Part shown: positions 22,206-31,979 of the stretch, one piece after another
How the letters are laid out: each line of letters starts with the position of its first letter
How positions within the stretch are numbered: the stretch's first letter is position 1
From: Anastatus disparis
Lineage: Eukaryota > Arthropoda > Insecta > Hymenoptera > Eupelmidae
Reading direction: 5' to 3'
DNA: 64,000 nt
Assembly (NCBI GenBank): GCA_017163975.1
Contig: JAFFSR010000034.1
Span: 1,550,001 to 1,614,000 of the forward strand
Made by a program: the position numbers and the translations under genes
Notes under the pieces: model-generated
Seen by the model: only the letters and a program-made list of their open reading frames with translations
Database searches by the model: none
Told to the model about the DNA's origin: nothing

Positions 22206-23299
22206 GGTTATGACCTTTGGGTCACAATTCTTGTGAGCCATAGCCGAGTGGTTCGGCGCATGCCAGACGATCTGCAAAGTTGAGCAGCATTAAGCATGGT
22301 TATTAGTTAGATGGGTGACCACCTTCTCAATGAAAATGTTCAATCTAGACTTACTTTGTTTGATGGTCGCTTAGACGTGCTGGTCACATGACAATGTAAA
22401 CGGCAGGTGTGGCAAATACCAAGTAGGTATTCTTGTACAGAGGTGCTCAATACCAAATTTGGCTGTATACACCAACTCATTTTTGAGAAGGCTTTCCTAA
22501 AAGGGATTCACCCCATTAAGTTTGCCTACAGGTTTTTTCTTCTTCACAGGCATTTTTGATCTGAGTAAATGCATAATGAAGTGGGTTAGCGGGATGGCTT
22601 GATAAGAAATAAAATAATCGTCTAGAGAATATGTGGAAGATAATTATCGGCGTACATGAAAGCCACCAAATATTTTTTTATGTATAAAACTACAGCGGTA
22701 CGAACTAATACTTCGAAAAACTGAAGTTACAGACATTCATAGTCTTATTTTCAGAAAAATGTAAAAAAAGAGCTCCTAATTAAAGTGCAAATAATTTAAT
22801 TTTGAAATGCTTTTAATAAATCTACAATAACAAAAATTAAAGCAGAAATAGAAAGCTTTAATTTGCTGTTATTAGAATTGAGAAATAATACTTAGAACCA
22901 AAGTTAGGCTTGTTTAAAGCTAAGCAGCTAGAGAATACTAAAAATCACCGTCCTCCAGAATTTAGATGATTTTTGGTACTCTCTAGCAGTTCAAATTTAA
23001 ACAAGCATAACTTTGGTACTAATTATTATTTCTCAATTCTAAAAATAATAAATTAAAGTTCGCACTCTTTACTTTCATGTGTCATTTGTTATTGTGAATT
23101 AATTAAACGTTTTTCTAGACTCAATTATATATACTTCAATGAGAAACTCTTTTTCTACATTTTTCTGAAAATAAGATTATAAACGTCCATAACTTCAGTT
23201 TTTCGAAGCATTAGACCGTACAGCTGAAGCTTTACTGATATTTTGGTACCTAAAAATATATAAAGTTTCATCAAGATCTTTGACCCGAAGGTCATAATC
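22206..23299. mobile_element. Palindromic MITE split by a SINE
   Basis: Ends GGTTATGACCTTTGGGTCA and TGACCCGAAGGTCATAATC are inverted copies. Inner arms match as well (cttcgaaaaactgaagttac versus ataacttcagtttttcgaag; caagcataactttggt). The axis is near 22945. The left arm is interrupted at about 22230-22655 by a SINE. The target duplication is not clear. Confidence 0.7.
22233..22655 (+). mobile_element. SINE with tRNA-like and 5S rRNA-like promoter parts
   Basis: Near its start is a perfect tRNA A-box-like TAGCCGAGTGG (22240-22250). About 40 bp later a 5S rRNA-like internal control region follows (22274-22323): AAGTTGAGCAGC, then AAGCATGGTTATTAG, then AGATGGGTGACCACC. These correspond to box A, the intermediate element and box C of 5S genes. 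The body (22324-22650) matches nothing known to me. The 3' end is uncertain and no clear poly-A is seen. Because it sits in one arm of a palindrome, the opposite arm shows where it is absent. A simple 5S pseudogene is the main alternative. Confidence 0.6.
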
Positions 23300-23519
23300 T
23301 CTTCTAGTTAGAGAAATTTCGTTTGGAAAATTAAAAGAATTATCATGTGATTTTAGAATGTACGCTAGTAACCAAGTTACAGACTCTCATCTTTGAAATT
23401 ATACCATCTAGTTTTTTAAACTTTTCAATTTTTATAGATTCACTATGTTACATTCTGACTTCTTCTATTTAATAATTTTTTTAGATAGAAATATTTATAA
23501 TATTTAATCGAAACTAAGG

Positions 23520-23870
23520 CTACCTTACTAAAAAAATGACACAAAACCTCACATGAGATCACACGAGAGCTCTCACGATTGAAAATAAAATGAAATCTTT
23601 TATAAGAACTCACATGAAGTCTCACATGAGATCTCATGAATCAACAAATTTTATTTTTTTGACACCCAATCTCTCGTGAGGTTTCACGTGAGATTTCATG
23701 TGCTGCAAAATTATTTTTTTTTAACCCAAGATCTCATCTGAGTTCTCACGTCCCTAAAAATATTATTTTTTTCAACACCCAATCTCACATGAGATCTCAT
23801 GTGAAAAAAAATTCTATCTTTTCCAATATCACATGAGATCTCAGGTGAGATCTCACGTAATTTTTTCAGT
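23520..23870. repeat. Cluster of palindromic CATGAGATCTCATG-type motifs
   Basis: Repeated variants of CTCACATGAGATCTCATGTG are separated by 20-50 bp AT-rich spacers, about eight to ten occurrences. Each motif is itself palindromic and contains CACATG or CACGTG E-box-like cores. Confidence 0.75.
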
Positions 23871-23948
23871 AGTGTACAACTAACACTTTTTTAAAAAATA
23901 TCTCTATATTTTAGTCTACATACCTTAGTAATTCTCTTTTGCTATGAT

Positions 23949-24337
23949 TTAAGAGGACGCTGGATCTCTCTACCCTGTTTTACTTAAAAAATGTAGGTTT
24001 TTCGAAAAACTAGCTATTATTGATAGAAATTAAGAATCGGCCGCAATTTGTACAGTAAAAAATAATATTTTTTCTGATAAGGACAAATTAATTTTGTTGC
24101 TTTGTTTTCAAGAAAAGTATGACATAAATAAGTTAGGCCAGAGAATATGATGTTTAAGAATGTCAAACTTTTCTTCAAAACAAAGCATCAAAATTAATTT
24201 GTCCTCATCAGAAAAAGTATTGTTTTTTTACTGTACAAGTCGCGGACAACTCTTAATTTCTATCGATAATTACTAGTTTTTCCAAAAACCTACATTATTA
24301 ATTTAAAAAAGGATAGAGTGATCCAAAGTCCTCTTAA
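23949..24337. mobile_element. TTAA palindromic MITE, family 2
   Basis: A 381 bp palindrome (23953-24333) between TTAA copies at 23949-23952 and 24334-24337. Ends are GAGGACGCTGGATCTCTCTA and, complemented, GAGGACTTTGGATCACTCTA. The axis is near 24143. Non-coding. Same length class and target as families 1 and 3, but different sequence. Confidence 0.85.
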
Positions 24338-24770
24338 CACAGGAATTTTTTTAAACCATCAATAGATGTTTTTTTGGAAAGTATTCATTAAAAAGGTTAC
24401 CGTGTTATTGTTCCCCTACTTTCAGGGTGAGTATCACAATCTCATTTTTCACGATAAAAATGACATATAATGATAAATACGACTATTCAATTAATACGAA
24501 CAAGAATTATATATTTTTTACTGTATATCCAAATGACAAATATAATATAATAAACAAAATTTTAATATAAGTTAAATAATAGTTCATTATGCAACGAGTG
24601 AGTAAAGTTGCATATATCTCCCAAAGAGAAGTTGGCGATCTGAGCAAGCAAAGTAAGGGGAATAAATTCCTGAGGAAGAATTAAGATTTTACATACAAGT
24701 TGGATATTGTGCTTTATTCCTACCTCAACAGTAACCACTTTATTTATTAGAAAAAAAAATTAAAATTAAA
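24338..24770. other. AT-rich, no gene seen
   Basis: No open frame, RNA gene or repeat is recognised in this stretch. Confidence 0.5.
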
Positions 24771-24771
24771 A

Positions 24772-24905
24772 TCTTATATTATATTAAAGTGAAACCGCTT
24801 TTTTCCGTTTCTTCGGTTCTCCGCATTTTTTAAATGTGTCTAATCTTTTGGTAATAAGAGTAGCAATTTTTAATTGGATCTTATATAATTAGTACTCATT
24901 AGTCG
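24772..24905 (+). repeat. Dispersed repeat starting TCTTATATTATATTAAAG, copy 1
   Basis: Shares about 130 bp with 26163-26300: tattatattaaagtgaaacc, ...cggttct.cg..., then ...agtactcatt. The TC start after A and the AT-rich opening would suit a Helitron 5' terminus, but the copies run opposite to the helicase fragment lying between them. Confidence 0.6.
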
Positions 24906-24919
24906 AAAGCTTTTTTTGG

Positions 24920-25290
24920 GCCTTATATTATTTCGGGCCCTATATTTTTATTCAATGCCTATTTTTTGGGCCCTTCTTTTTTTTATTCTTATATTATCTT
25001 AGGCTCTATATTTTTCTGAGCCTTATTTTTTTGGGCCCAATATTTTTTTGGTCTATATTTTTTCAGGCTTTATATTTTTTGGGCACCATATTTTTCTGAG
25101 CTTTATATTTTTTTTTACCTGAAATTTTTTTGGGCCCAATATTTTTTTGATTAAATTTTCTTGGGCTCTATATTTTTCTGGGCCCTATTTTCTTAGGCCT
25201 CTTATTTTTTTGAGCCCAATATATTTTGATTATTATATTTTTTTTAGCTCTATATTTTTTTGAATCTTATTTCTTTGTATCTTATATTTT
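24920..25290. repeat. Degenerate (ATATTTTTTTGGGCCC) array
   Basis: About 20 diverged units such as gggccctatatttttttctgag and gggcccaatatttttttg. It is the reverse complement of the unit type at 8250-8610. Confidence 0.75.
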
Positions 25291-25329
25291 TTATTTAAAA
25301 CATCGTTATTGATTTGAATAACATCATTA

Positions 25330-26162
25330 TTTTTAAGATCGAAAATAACTTTCTCCGTTAAATTTGTATTTTTTATTTTCATTGCATTTCCAAATATTTC
25401 TTCTACAAGATTTTTTATCTCCGATATCTAATAACCATTGTTTAAAATTGTTATCATTATCTGAAACTCGCAGGTTTTCATTTAACGTCGTACGCATAAA
25501 ATTTTGCCATAATAAACTATATTTAACCGAATGTACAATAATATTCATACGGTTTCCATGTCGAACGATTAATAATGTTTGCCTAAAATCACAATTTTAC
25601 CGCAAAAGCGTTGGTCTACATCGCATAAATCTTGAAAAAAACGGTAGTTTAAATATGGTGTGCACTATTTTTCCATCGACTAATGGATTCACTGCTATAC
25701 CTGTACAAGCCACACATAAATGACGTATAGTGTAATGTTCAATATAAGCTGTTAAAACGTTAAGTAAATAACTTTTTCCACTTCCGCCTGGTCTATCTAT
25801 AGAAATACATTTTTCTTTACATTGGTTATTAAACTTTTTATAGTAGAGTCAAATATTTGCCTTTGTTTATCTTTTAAAGAATTTATTTTCATTTCTAATT
25901 CATTAAGAATATTATTATTATGATTTAAAATTGCTTCATCGTTACCTTCTTCTGTGTATGTGCTTATGTTGCAGAAATTAAAATCATTAAAAAAATCCAT
26001 TGACATGCAAATTTTCAATAACATTCAATGTGAAATTTTCGCCTATATTTTTTTCGTATTCAGGATGGTAAAACTTATCTTTATATTTTTCACATAAATC
26101 TCGTGCATTTATAGGATTATAAAAAACACAAATAAGAGCGAATAATTCATCTTTCATATACA
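25330..26162 (-). pseudogene. Helitron copy 2: PIF1-like helicase fragment
   Basis: On the minus strand from 26162: ELFALICVFYNPINARDLCE, ISTYTEEGNDEAILNHNNN and KDKQRQIFDSTIKSL. A P-loop region follows (PGGSGKSYLLNVLTAYIE, about 25740-25790), then RHLCVACTGIAVNPLVDGK, then LCDVDQRFCGKIVI with the Walker B motif broken. SLLWQNFMRTTLNENLRV is near 25470-25510. About 100 residues between the P-loop block and FFQDLCDVDQ are deleted, and frameshifts and stops are present. It is the sister of copy 1 at 11526-17365 and preserves empty sites for three elements inserted there. Confidence 0.85.
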
Positions 26163-26395
26163 TCTTATATTATATTAAAGTGAAACCACTTACTTTCTGT
26201 CTCTCCGGTTCTACGGTTTTCCGGAATATCCAATTTTTAAAACTGCATAATTTTTTTCTAATAAGATTAGCAATTTCTTATTAGGTCCTATATAATGAGT
26301 ACTCATTGTTCAAGAGGTTTTTTTTTATTTTGACTTTTTGGGTCCCATTATTTTAGATCGTATTTGGACCTTAATATCTGTGACTTTCGTTTTCT
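26163..26395 (+). repeat. Dispersed repeat TCTTATATTATATTAAAG, copy 2
   Basis: Second copy of the 24772-24905 repeat, followed by a short GGGTCCC/T-rich stretch (26320-26370). It leads directly into a pyrimidine microsatellite, as the related start at 62391 also does. Confidence 0.6.
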
Positions 26396-26885
26396 GTGAC
26401 TTTCGTTTTTTCTAATTATCATTCTCACCATTATTATTCCCACTATCTTTTTTTTGTTCACCCCTCAACTTTATTTTCTTCCTCCCCCTCACTTCTCCTT
26501 CATCTTCTTTCTCTCTCTCCCTTTATTTTCCTCCCGTTTCTTTTTTGTTTGCTCTCTTTTACTCTTTCTCGCTTTCCCTCGCTCTTTTTCGCTCTCTCTT
26601 GCTCTCTCTCTCTCTTCCTCTCTCACCCTTTCTCACTCTCTCTCTCTTCCTCTCTTGCTTTTTCTCTCTCACTTTCTCTCGCTTTCTCTTCCATTCTGGC
26701 CTTTACTCACTTTCCCTTGCTCTCTCTTTTCCTCTTTCGATTTGTCTTTTCTTTTTTCACTCTCCCTTTTTCTTTCTCACTCTCTCTTTTCATCTCTTGC
26801 CCTCTCTTACACTCTCTCGCTTTCTATCTCTCACCCTCTTCCGCTCTCTTACTCTTTCTCTTGCTCTCTCTCGCTTTCTTATACC
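26396..26885. repeat. Pyrimidine-rich (CTCTCT/CTTTC) microsatellite
   Basis: About 490 bp of almost pure C and T on the + strand, built on ctctctctctc, ctcgctttctc and similar phrases. Long Ser/Leu/Phe-rich frames through it are composition artefacts. Confidence 0.9.
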
Positions 26886-27059
26886 GTAAATTGAATTTCT
26901 TTGACGGTGCACACTGCCTGCATCTTGCTGTATTGACTTTAAGATTGGTATTTTATGTTGCCACGATATGTATGTGTGTGATAATTTTGTGTGCGGTGTG
27001 TAAATGCGAGATAATTCGCTCTGCGCCTTCTCTCCAGTTGCAGTAATTTATTGCATAAT

Positions 27060-28227
27060 ACTTGTTGTGAGTCTACGTGGTTTATTGAAGAACGTAGAAT
27101 AGTGTGCAATGCTCTCTCCACACATGCATATAAGTCACGTGATATTTACATGGAGAATCCCTAAGCTGGTGCAGTGCAGGAGCACGTTCCTGGAAGCAAA
27201 GAATCGTCACTTCAAGCAGGTAAGAGGGGCGTGGCTTCGCCCTACACCTTACTTAAACTGTTGCAGCTAAAACGTTGTCCTAGAATTGGAGACTGCTCCT
27301 CCCTCTCCGATCAGTCTACATGTCCAAGCGGGACATCTACGCCCACTTTGCTTTCTTCTCCGTCTCATTACGTGGATAACATATCTTTGCCATCTATTGG
27401 AGTAGTGTTCAAGGATGAGCCTTTTTTCTCAAAGTTTGCTGAGCTGGCAGCTAGAGCTTCGATGAGTTAAAAAGATGATATGTCAGATAAATCTGACGAA
27501 ACTCCTTCACCATGGTTTTTCGAGTTCAAGGATAGTATTATGGGTACTCTAGGTAAAATCTCAGCTGATGTAGAGGGCATAGCATTAGGGATGGACAACT
27601 TGGAGACTGCTTCAAAGGAAACCAAAGAGGAATGTTCTGCACACTCTCGTCATCTTGAGAGCCGTTTAGAGCGCACTAATTCTTTAACGTCTTATCCTTT
27701 CAAGGATTCTTGTGAGATTCTGTTTTCAGGCTTGCCCTCAGAAATTGATACTTCAAACCTTGACAATTTTCTTAAAATTCTTACACCTATATGACTTAGT
27801 ATCGAGAAATCTTATTTTCTCAGTACCCGCAAATAATCACCCTTTATTCCTCAGGATGATAAAGCTACAGAGGTGGATAACAACTCAGTAGTTGTATAGT
27901 ATTCCTCCAGTCATATTCGTGACCGTATAGTGGGGGCATCTCTAGGCTGCGTAAGTTTCCGTACCAGCATCTTTTTAGCTGTGGCGGAAATTCCAAGATC
28001 TTCATTCGTTGTCTCTGGCCTAAGGAGGTCTATTCTTTGCTAAGTAAAGCCGCCGAAAAAGGAATCCTATTATTAAGGGCCCTTTGTATCTGACCTTAAG
28101 GTCTGTGTGAGGCGCACAAAGGACTCTGATTCTATTCTAATTGCTTCTGAAGCCGATTTGGCCTCATTGCTTTCAAACAAAAAATGAGTTTCATGTGACT
28201 TGCAGGTTGTTTCATCCATTGTGCTAT
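27060..28227 (+). mobile_element. LINE2 segment 1: 5' region and ORF1
   Basis: First of three pieces of one plus-strand non-LTR element of the LINE1 family. It begins at an uncertain point upstream of 27174 and runs to the fold-back insertion at 28227/28228. It continues at 43447-43983 and 45069-47898. Confidence 0.75.
27174..28190 (+). pseudogene. LINE2 ORF1 (nucleic-acid-binding protein), broken
   Basis: A 98-codon frame (27174-27470) with LLQLKRCPRIGDCSSLS is followed by a second frame from 27480 (MSDKSDETPSPWFFEFKDSI). The second has a coiled-coil-like stretch around ECSAHSRHLESRLER and then CEILFSGLPSEIDTSNLDNF. That last motif is typical of the ORF1 of jockey/CR1-like elements, whose product packages the RNA. 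After 27794 only frameshifted pieces remain (LWPKEVYSLLSKAAEK, near 28012-28060), matching the ORF1 end of LINE1. Confidence 0.7.
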
Positions 28228-28756
28228 TAGTCCAGTCAAATTAAAATTTTTTTCTGCAAAACGTGCTACAGGCCGGTTTTTTGCAGAAATATATTGAAGA
28301 TAATATGTATAATAAGAATATCGATGTGCGCTATTTCAAAAAGTTGTGGAAAAATGTTTATAAACAAATTAAGATAGGAAAATCGATTTTTTTTTCTTTT
28401 TTACTCTGTAACTGCGCTGCTTTTGACTCTAGAAAAAAATTTTTTTAACAAAAGTTTTTCAGAATTAAATTTTCATTAAGATTAGGGAAGTGCGATTTTC
28501 TAAAATTTTCAAAATGGGTAATTTTTTAAATTAAAGTTAAAGACAGATATTTTATTCAAAATTCGATGCAACTTTGAAAAAAAAAACAAATTTTCTATTG
28601 TTTTGAATCCTCCTCCAAGCCGATATGTTTCGGCCCGTAAGAAGAGCAACAATTAATTTGTTTATTAAAAAAAAGTCGAAAATTCAAACTGATGTTAAGT
28701 CAACAATAACACAGCCACACAAAAAAAAAATGTCAAAACCCACGGACCAGACCATA

Positions 28757-29470
28757 TATACCTTATGTTTTTGAGGTCGTTGATTCCGAATCCGTAATCC
28801 ATTTGACCCCATCACCTCAGAGTCAAGGTCAGGTCAAGGTCAAATTTACAAAATTAACGGCAACCAAGGTTTAACAGTATACATATATGTTTTTGAGGTC
28901 GCTGCTTCCGAATCCGTGGTCCATTTGACCCCATCACCTCAGAGTCAAGGTCAGGTCAAGGTCAAATTTACAAAATTAACGGCAACCAAGGTTTAACAGT
29001 ATACATATATGTTTTTGAGGTCGCTGATTCCGAATCCGTGGTCTATTTGACCCCATCACCTCAGTGTCAAGGTCAGGTCAAGGTCAAATTTACAAAATTA
29101 ACGGCAACCCAAGGTTTAACAGTATACATATATGTTTTTGAGGTCGCTGATTCCGAATCCGTGGTCCATTTGACTCCATCACCTCAGGGTCAAGGTCAGG
29201 TCAAGGTCAAATTTTCAAAATTAACGGCAACCAAGGTTTAACAGTATACATATCTATTTTTGAGGTCGCTGATTTCGAATCCGTGGTCCATTTGACTCCA
29301 TCACCTTAGGGTCAAGGTCAGGTCAAGGTCAAATTTCCAAAATCAACGGTAACCAAGGTTTAACAGAGCACATATAAGTTTTTGGGGTCGCCGAATCCGA
29401 ATCCGTGGTCCGTTTGACTCCATCACCTCATAGTGAAGGTTATTTGAAGGTAAAATCGACAAAATTCTTG
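28757..29470 (+). repeat. Left terminal array, six ~122 bp units
   Basis: Units begin at about 28770, 28893, 29016, 29139, 29262 and 29383 (ggtcgctgattccgaatccg). Each contains ccatttgaccccatcacctc, then two TCAAGGTCA motifs 11 bp apart, then aattaacggcaaccaagg and a tatacatatatg stretch. Outer units are the more diverged. The array is the reverse complement of 33330-34140. Confidence 0.9.
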
Positions 29471-29515
29471 TAAAACAAACCAAACTTCATGCCATTTATT
29501 TTTTCTTACTATACC

Positions 29516-31354
29516 TTACACGTTTCTCATCAAATGATCGGTGCAAAGGTTTCCTTTTACGTTTTTTCCCAGTAGTTTTACAATCTCTTTTAACATCCAG
29601 CAGTAGTCGGCCAGCATACTAGCATCCCATCTACCTTGATAACGCTTCTCCATTACTTTAATGTCTTGGTAAAACCGCTCTCCCTGTTCTTCGCTATAAT
29701 CGCCACAGTTTTCAGGAAAACTATCCAAGTGATTGTGAAGAAAATGTAGTTTGTAATTCATTAGGCAACCCATATTCCCATAGTTCTCAACCATTTTAGA
29801 TACAATTACTTTGTAATTTGGGCTTCTGCGATTACCTAAAAAGTTTTCAGTAACTTCTTTAAAGCTAAGCCATGCAGCTTTCTCAATGTTTGTGATGGAA
29901 CTAATGAACTGGTCATCAGCCATCATTTTTCTAATTTCAGGACCGTCAAAAATACCTTCCTTCAATTTTGCATCTGATGTACTTGGAAATTTACTTTCCA
30001 AGTATTTGAAGCACTGGCTATCTTTATCTAAAGCTTTAACGAATTGTTTCATCACACCAAGTTTTATGTGTAATGGAGGAATGAGAACTCTTTTCGGATC
30101 AACCAATGGAGTAGCTATAACGTTACTCTTTCCGACTTCGAGAGATTTTCTTTCAGGCCATTTATGATTTGTATAGTGCTTTGCACGGTCTCTACTATCC
30201 CATAAGCGCAAGAAACATGGCGTCTTTGTAAATCCAGACTGCTGTCCTAACAATATTCCAGAAACTTTCAAATCACCACATATCCGCCATTTATGCTTAT
30301 CATACTGAATATTTTGTATTATAATTTTGAGATTATCGTATGTTTCCTTCATTGTAGTGGAGTGCGCTATAGGAACTGAGGCATAGTGGTTGCTATTGTG
30401 TAGTAATACGGCTTTTAAACTTCTTTTTGATGAATCTATGAACAATCTCCATTCTTCGTCTTTATACACATTAGGTTTAATTTCATTCATTAAACCTTTT
30501 ACGTCTTTACAATATACTATTTTATCACCATTATGATTTATTTCTTCAAAGTATGGTTCGAAACTTTTGCTTCTTGTTCTGTAAAAAGATACTTTAGTAG
30601 ATTTTGCCAACTGATTCATGCCTTTTAAAGCTGAAGCTAAATGTTCTGCTCCATCTTTAGGTAAGTTAAGCTCTCTAACTAGGTCGTTTAGTTTATCTTG
30701 AGTCCATAACTTTACGCTTTTGTCTTTTTGGCCCGCTGGAAGGAAAATATCGTCATCGTCATCATCATCATCATTATTTTCAATTTCTTCATCACTATAG
30801 CTTTCATACGATTCATCTTTTAAGTCATTATTATCAATTCCACCCCCATCAATGCCGCCACTGACTTCATTATCTTCTTCATCATTTTTTTCATCGTTGG
30901 TATCTGATTCAATAGATAGCCTCTCAAGAAGATCGAGCTCTTCATCGCTTCCCGATTTTTCGATAGGTCTTTTTACAGAAATAACATCAGCATAATTCAC
31001 TGTTGCTTTAATTTTACTATTAATTCCAATAATTTCGGTATTACAGAAGTAACAATCCTCTCTTCTATCTGATTGATACCATCCCATTGGGCTATTAAAT
31101 TTAACTTTGTCATCTTCTTTTGCTTTATTCCACTTACAAAGCATTTGACGACATTGTTCGCAGATACTACATGGAGTCCACTTTTCTATAACTACATCAG
31201 TTTCTAATTTGAAGCAAGTTTTGTAAATTTTTCTGAGATTCTCATTGAAATGTCTTCGAGATTTTTGCGGAGTGAATACTCCGCAGACAAAACAAAAAAG
31301 ATTAGAATTTTTTGTGCAAATATGCCCTTGAGATGTAGAAGGTAAATTTTCCAT
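29516..31354 (-). CDS. Uncharacterised transposase-like protein, left copy
   Basis: I prefer the Met at 31354 (MENLPSTSQG, 612 codons to the stop at 29516); an in-frame Met 19 codons upstream falls in GC-rich sequence. Residues ~20-105 are Cys-rich: CFVC, later CSICEQC, C, then CYFC, probably zinc-binding. Residues ~135-205 are acidic and end in an Asp run. The rest looks like an RNase H-fold transposase core: Asp307 in LFIDSSKRS, Asp361 in ICGDLKV, then C.L.LWDSRDRAKHY, and glutamates in YSEEQGERFYQDI at ~555-559. This D-D-E reading is my inference. The family is, to my knowledge, common but unnamed in arthropods. The tail is frameshifted relative to the right copy by one missing A near 29589, and one Cys of the CxxC is Arg (CFLRLW). 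Confidence 0.75.
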   Translation of the reverse strand: MENLPSTSQGHICTKNSNLFCFVCGVFTPQKSRRHFNENLRKIYKTCFKLETDVVIEKWTPCSICEQCRQMLCKWNKAKEDDKVKFNSPMGWYQSDRREDCYFCNTEIIGINSKIKATVNYADVISVKRPIEKSGSDEELDLLERLSIESDTNDEKNDEEDNEVSGGIDGGGIDNNDLKDESYESYSDEEIENNDDDDDDDDIFLPAGQKDKSVKLWTQDKLNDLVRELNLPKDGAEHLASALKGMNQLAKSTKVSFYRTRSKSFEPYFEEINHNGDKIVYCKDVKGLMNEIKPNVYKDEEWRLFIDSSKRSLKAVLLHNSNHYASVPIAHSTTMKETYDNLKIIIQNIQYDKHKWRICGDLKVSGILLGQQSGFTKTPCFLRLWDSRDRAKHYTNHKWPERKSLEVGKSNVIATPLVDPKRVLIPPLHIKLGVMKQFVKALDKDSQCFKYLESKFPSTSDAKLKEGIFDGPEIRKMMADDQFISSITNIEKAAWLSFKEVTENFLGNRRSPNYKVIVSKMVENYGNMGCLMNYKLHFLHNHLDSFPENCGDYSEEQGERFYQDIKVMEKRYQGRWDASMLADYCWMLKEIVKLLGKNVKGNLCTDHLMRNV

Positions 31355-31979
31355 GATTTTCAGTATAACCCCGCACGTTAGGGATCCTGGTCCGATCGCA
31401 GGTGAGTCCACTGTCCCGGAGGTGATAACTCTTATACCTCTCCGGGGCTAAGTGTAAGAGCTTTCCGACTTTGACGAGGACAGTGTCAACTCATCGTCGG
31501 ACACACTACAGCTTTATCCTCACACCCTAACGTCCCCCTGCGAGGCAGTGCGCTTCCACTGGCATCGTTACCCCGACAAACTTATGAGCGGATCATTTCA
31601 CACATCCCCGTTTGGGGCAGTGTCACCGTCACAGTTTTCGTCGAAGAAGCAGGTGAAGGCTACGTTGACGAAAAAAATTCATGTTTAATTTTTTCTTATT
31701 CATTTAACCGTACATTTGTACAATTAGAAAATGCATACTTACTTTCTACACAATTCTTCACGTATATCACAGAACACTCTCATGCAATTTGAAATTGTAT
31801 GATGTACGATCTCACAAATAAGAGAAAAATAAATATGATCTTTTGTTCTTCAAAGTAGCCTTGTATTAAAATGAAATTAATCAATATTGTACTAAAATTT
31901 GCAGATACCGTGGTTTAGGTTTGTTTTGCATGAATCTAGTACATTTCACCTTGAAATTACCTTTACTCAATGTAGCGAG
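30807..31979. other. Unpaired middle of the CAC/GTG element, with a GC-rich segment
   Basis: Contains the N-terminal codons of the left gene (to 31354) and then, at 31380-31680, a GC-rich stretch unlike anything around it. It has a bulged hairpin CCCGGAGGT...ACCTCTCCGGGG (about 31415-31447). On the minus strand this is directly upstream of the gene, so it may hold the promoter/5' UTR or an upstream exon. From 31690 the sequence is AT-rich. Confidence 0.5.

Noticed and set aside
22274..22323. A 5S rRNA gene
   Set aside because: Only the internal control region resembles 5S; the 5' and 3' parts of the molecule are missing and diverged, so a SINE head is more likely.
26396..27046. Open frames of 114-216 codons, Ser/Leu/Phe-rich, in several + strand frames
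   Set aside because: They arise from a pyrimidine microsatellite; all three frames are open and the products are compositional repeats.
28757..29470. CRISPR-like regular repeat spacing
   Set aside because: Units are 122 bp tandem repeats with no unique spacers; the organism is eukaryotic and the arrays are element ends.
29886..30167. Antisense frame across the transposase-like gene (also at 32674-32901)
   Set aside because: It is a shadow of the real coding strand; its conservation in both arms follows from the arm duplication.
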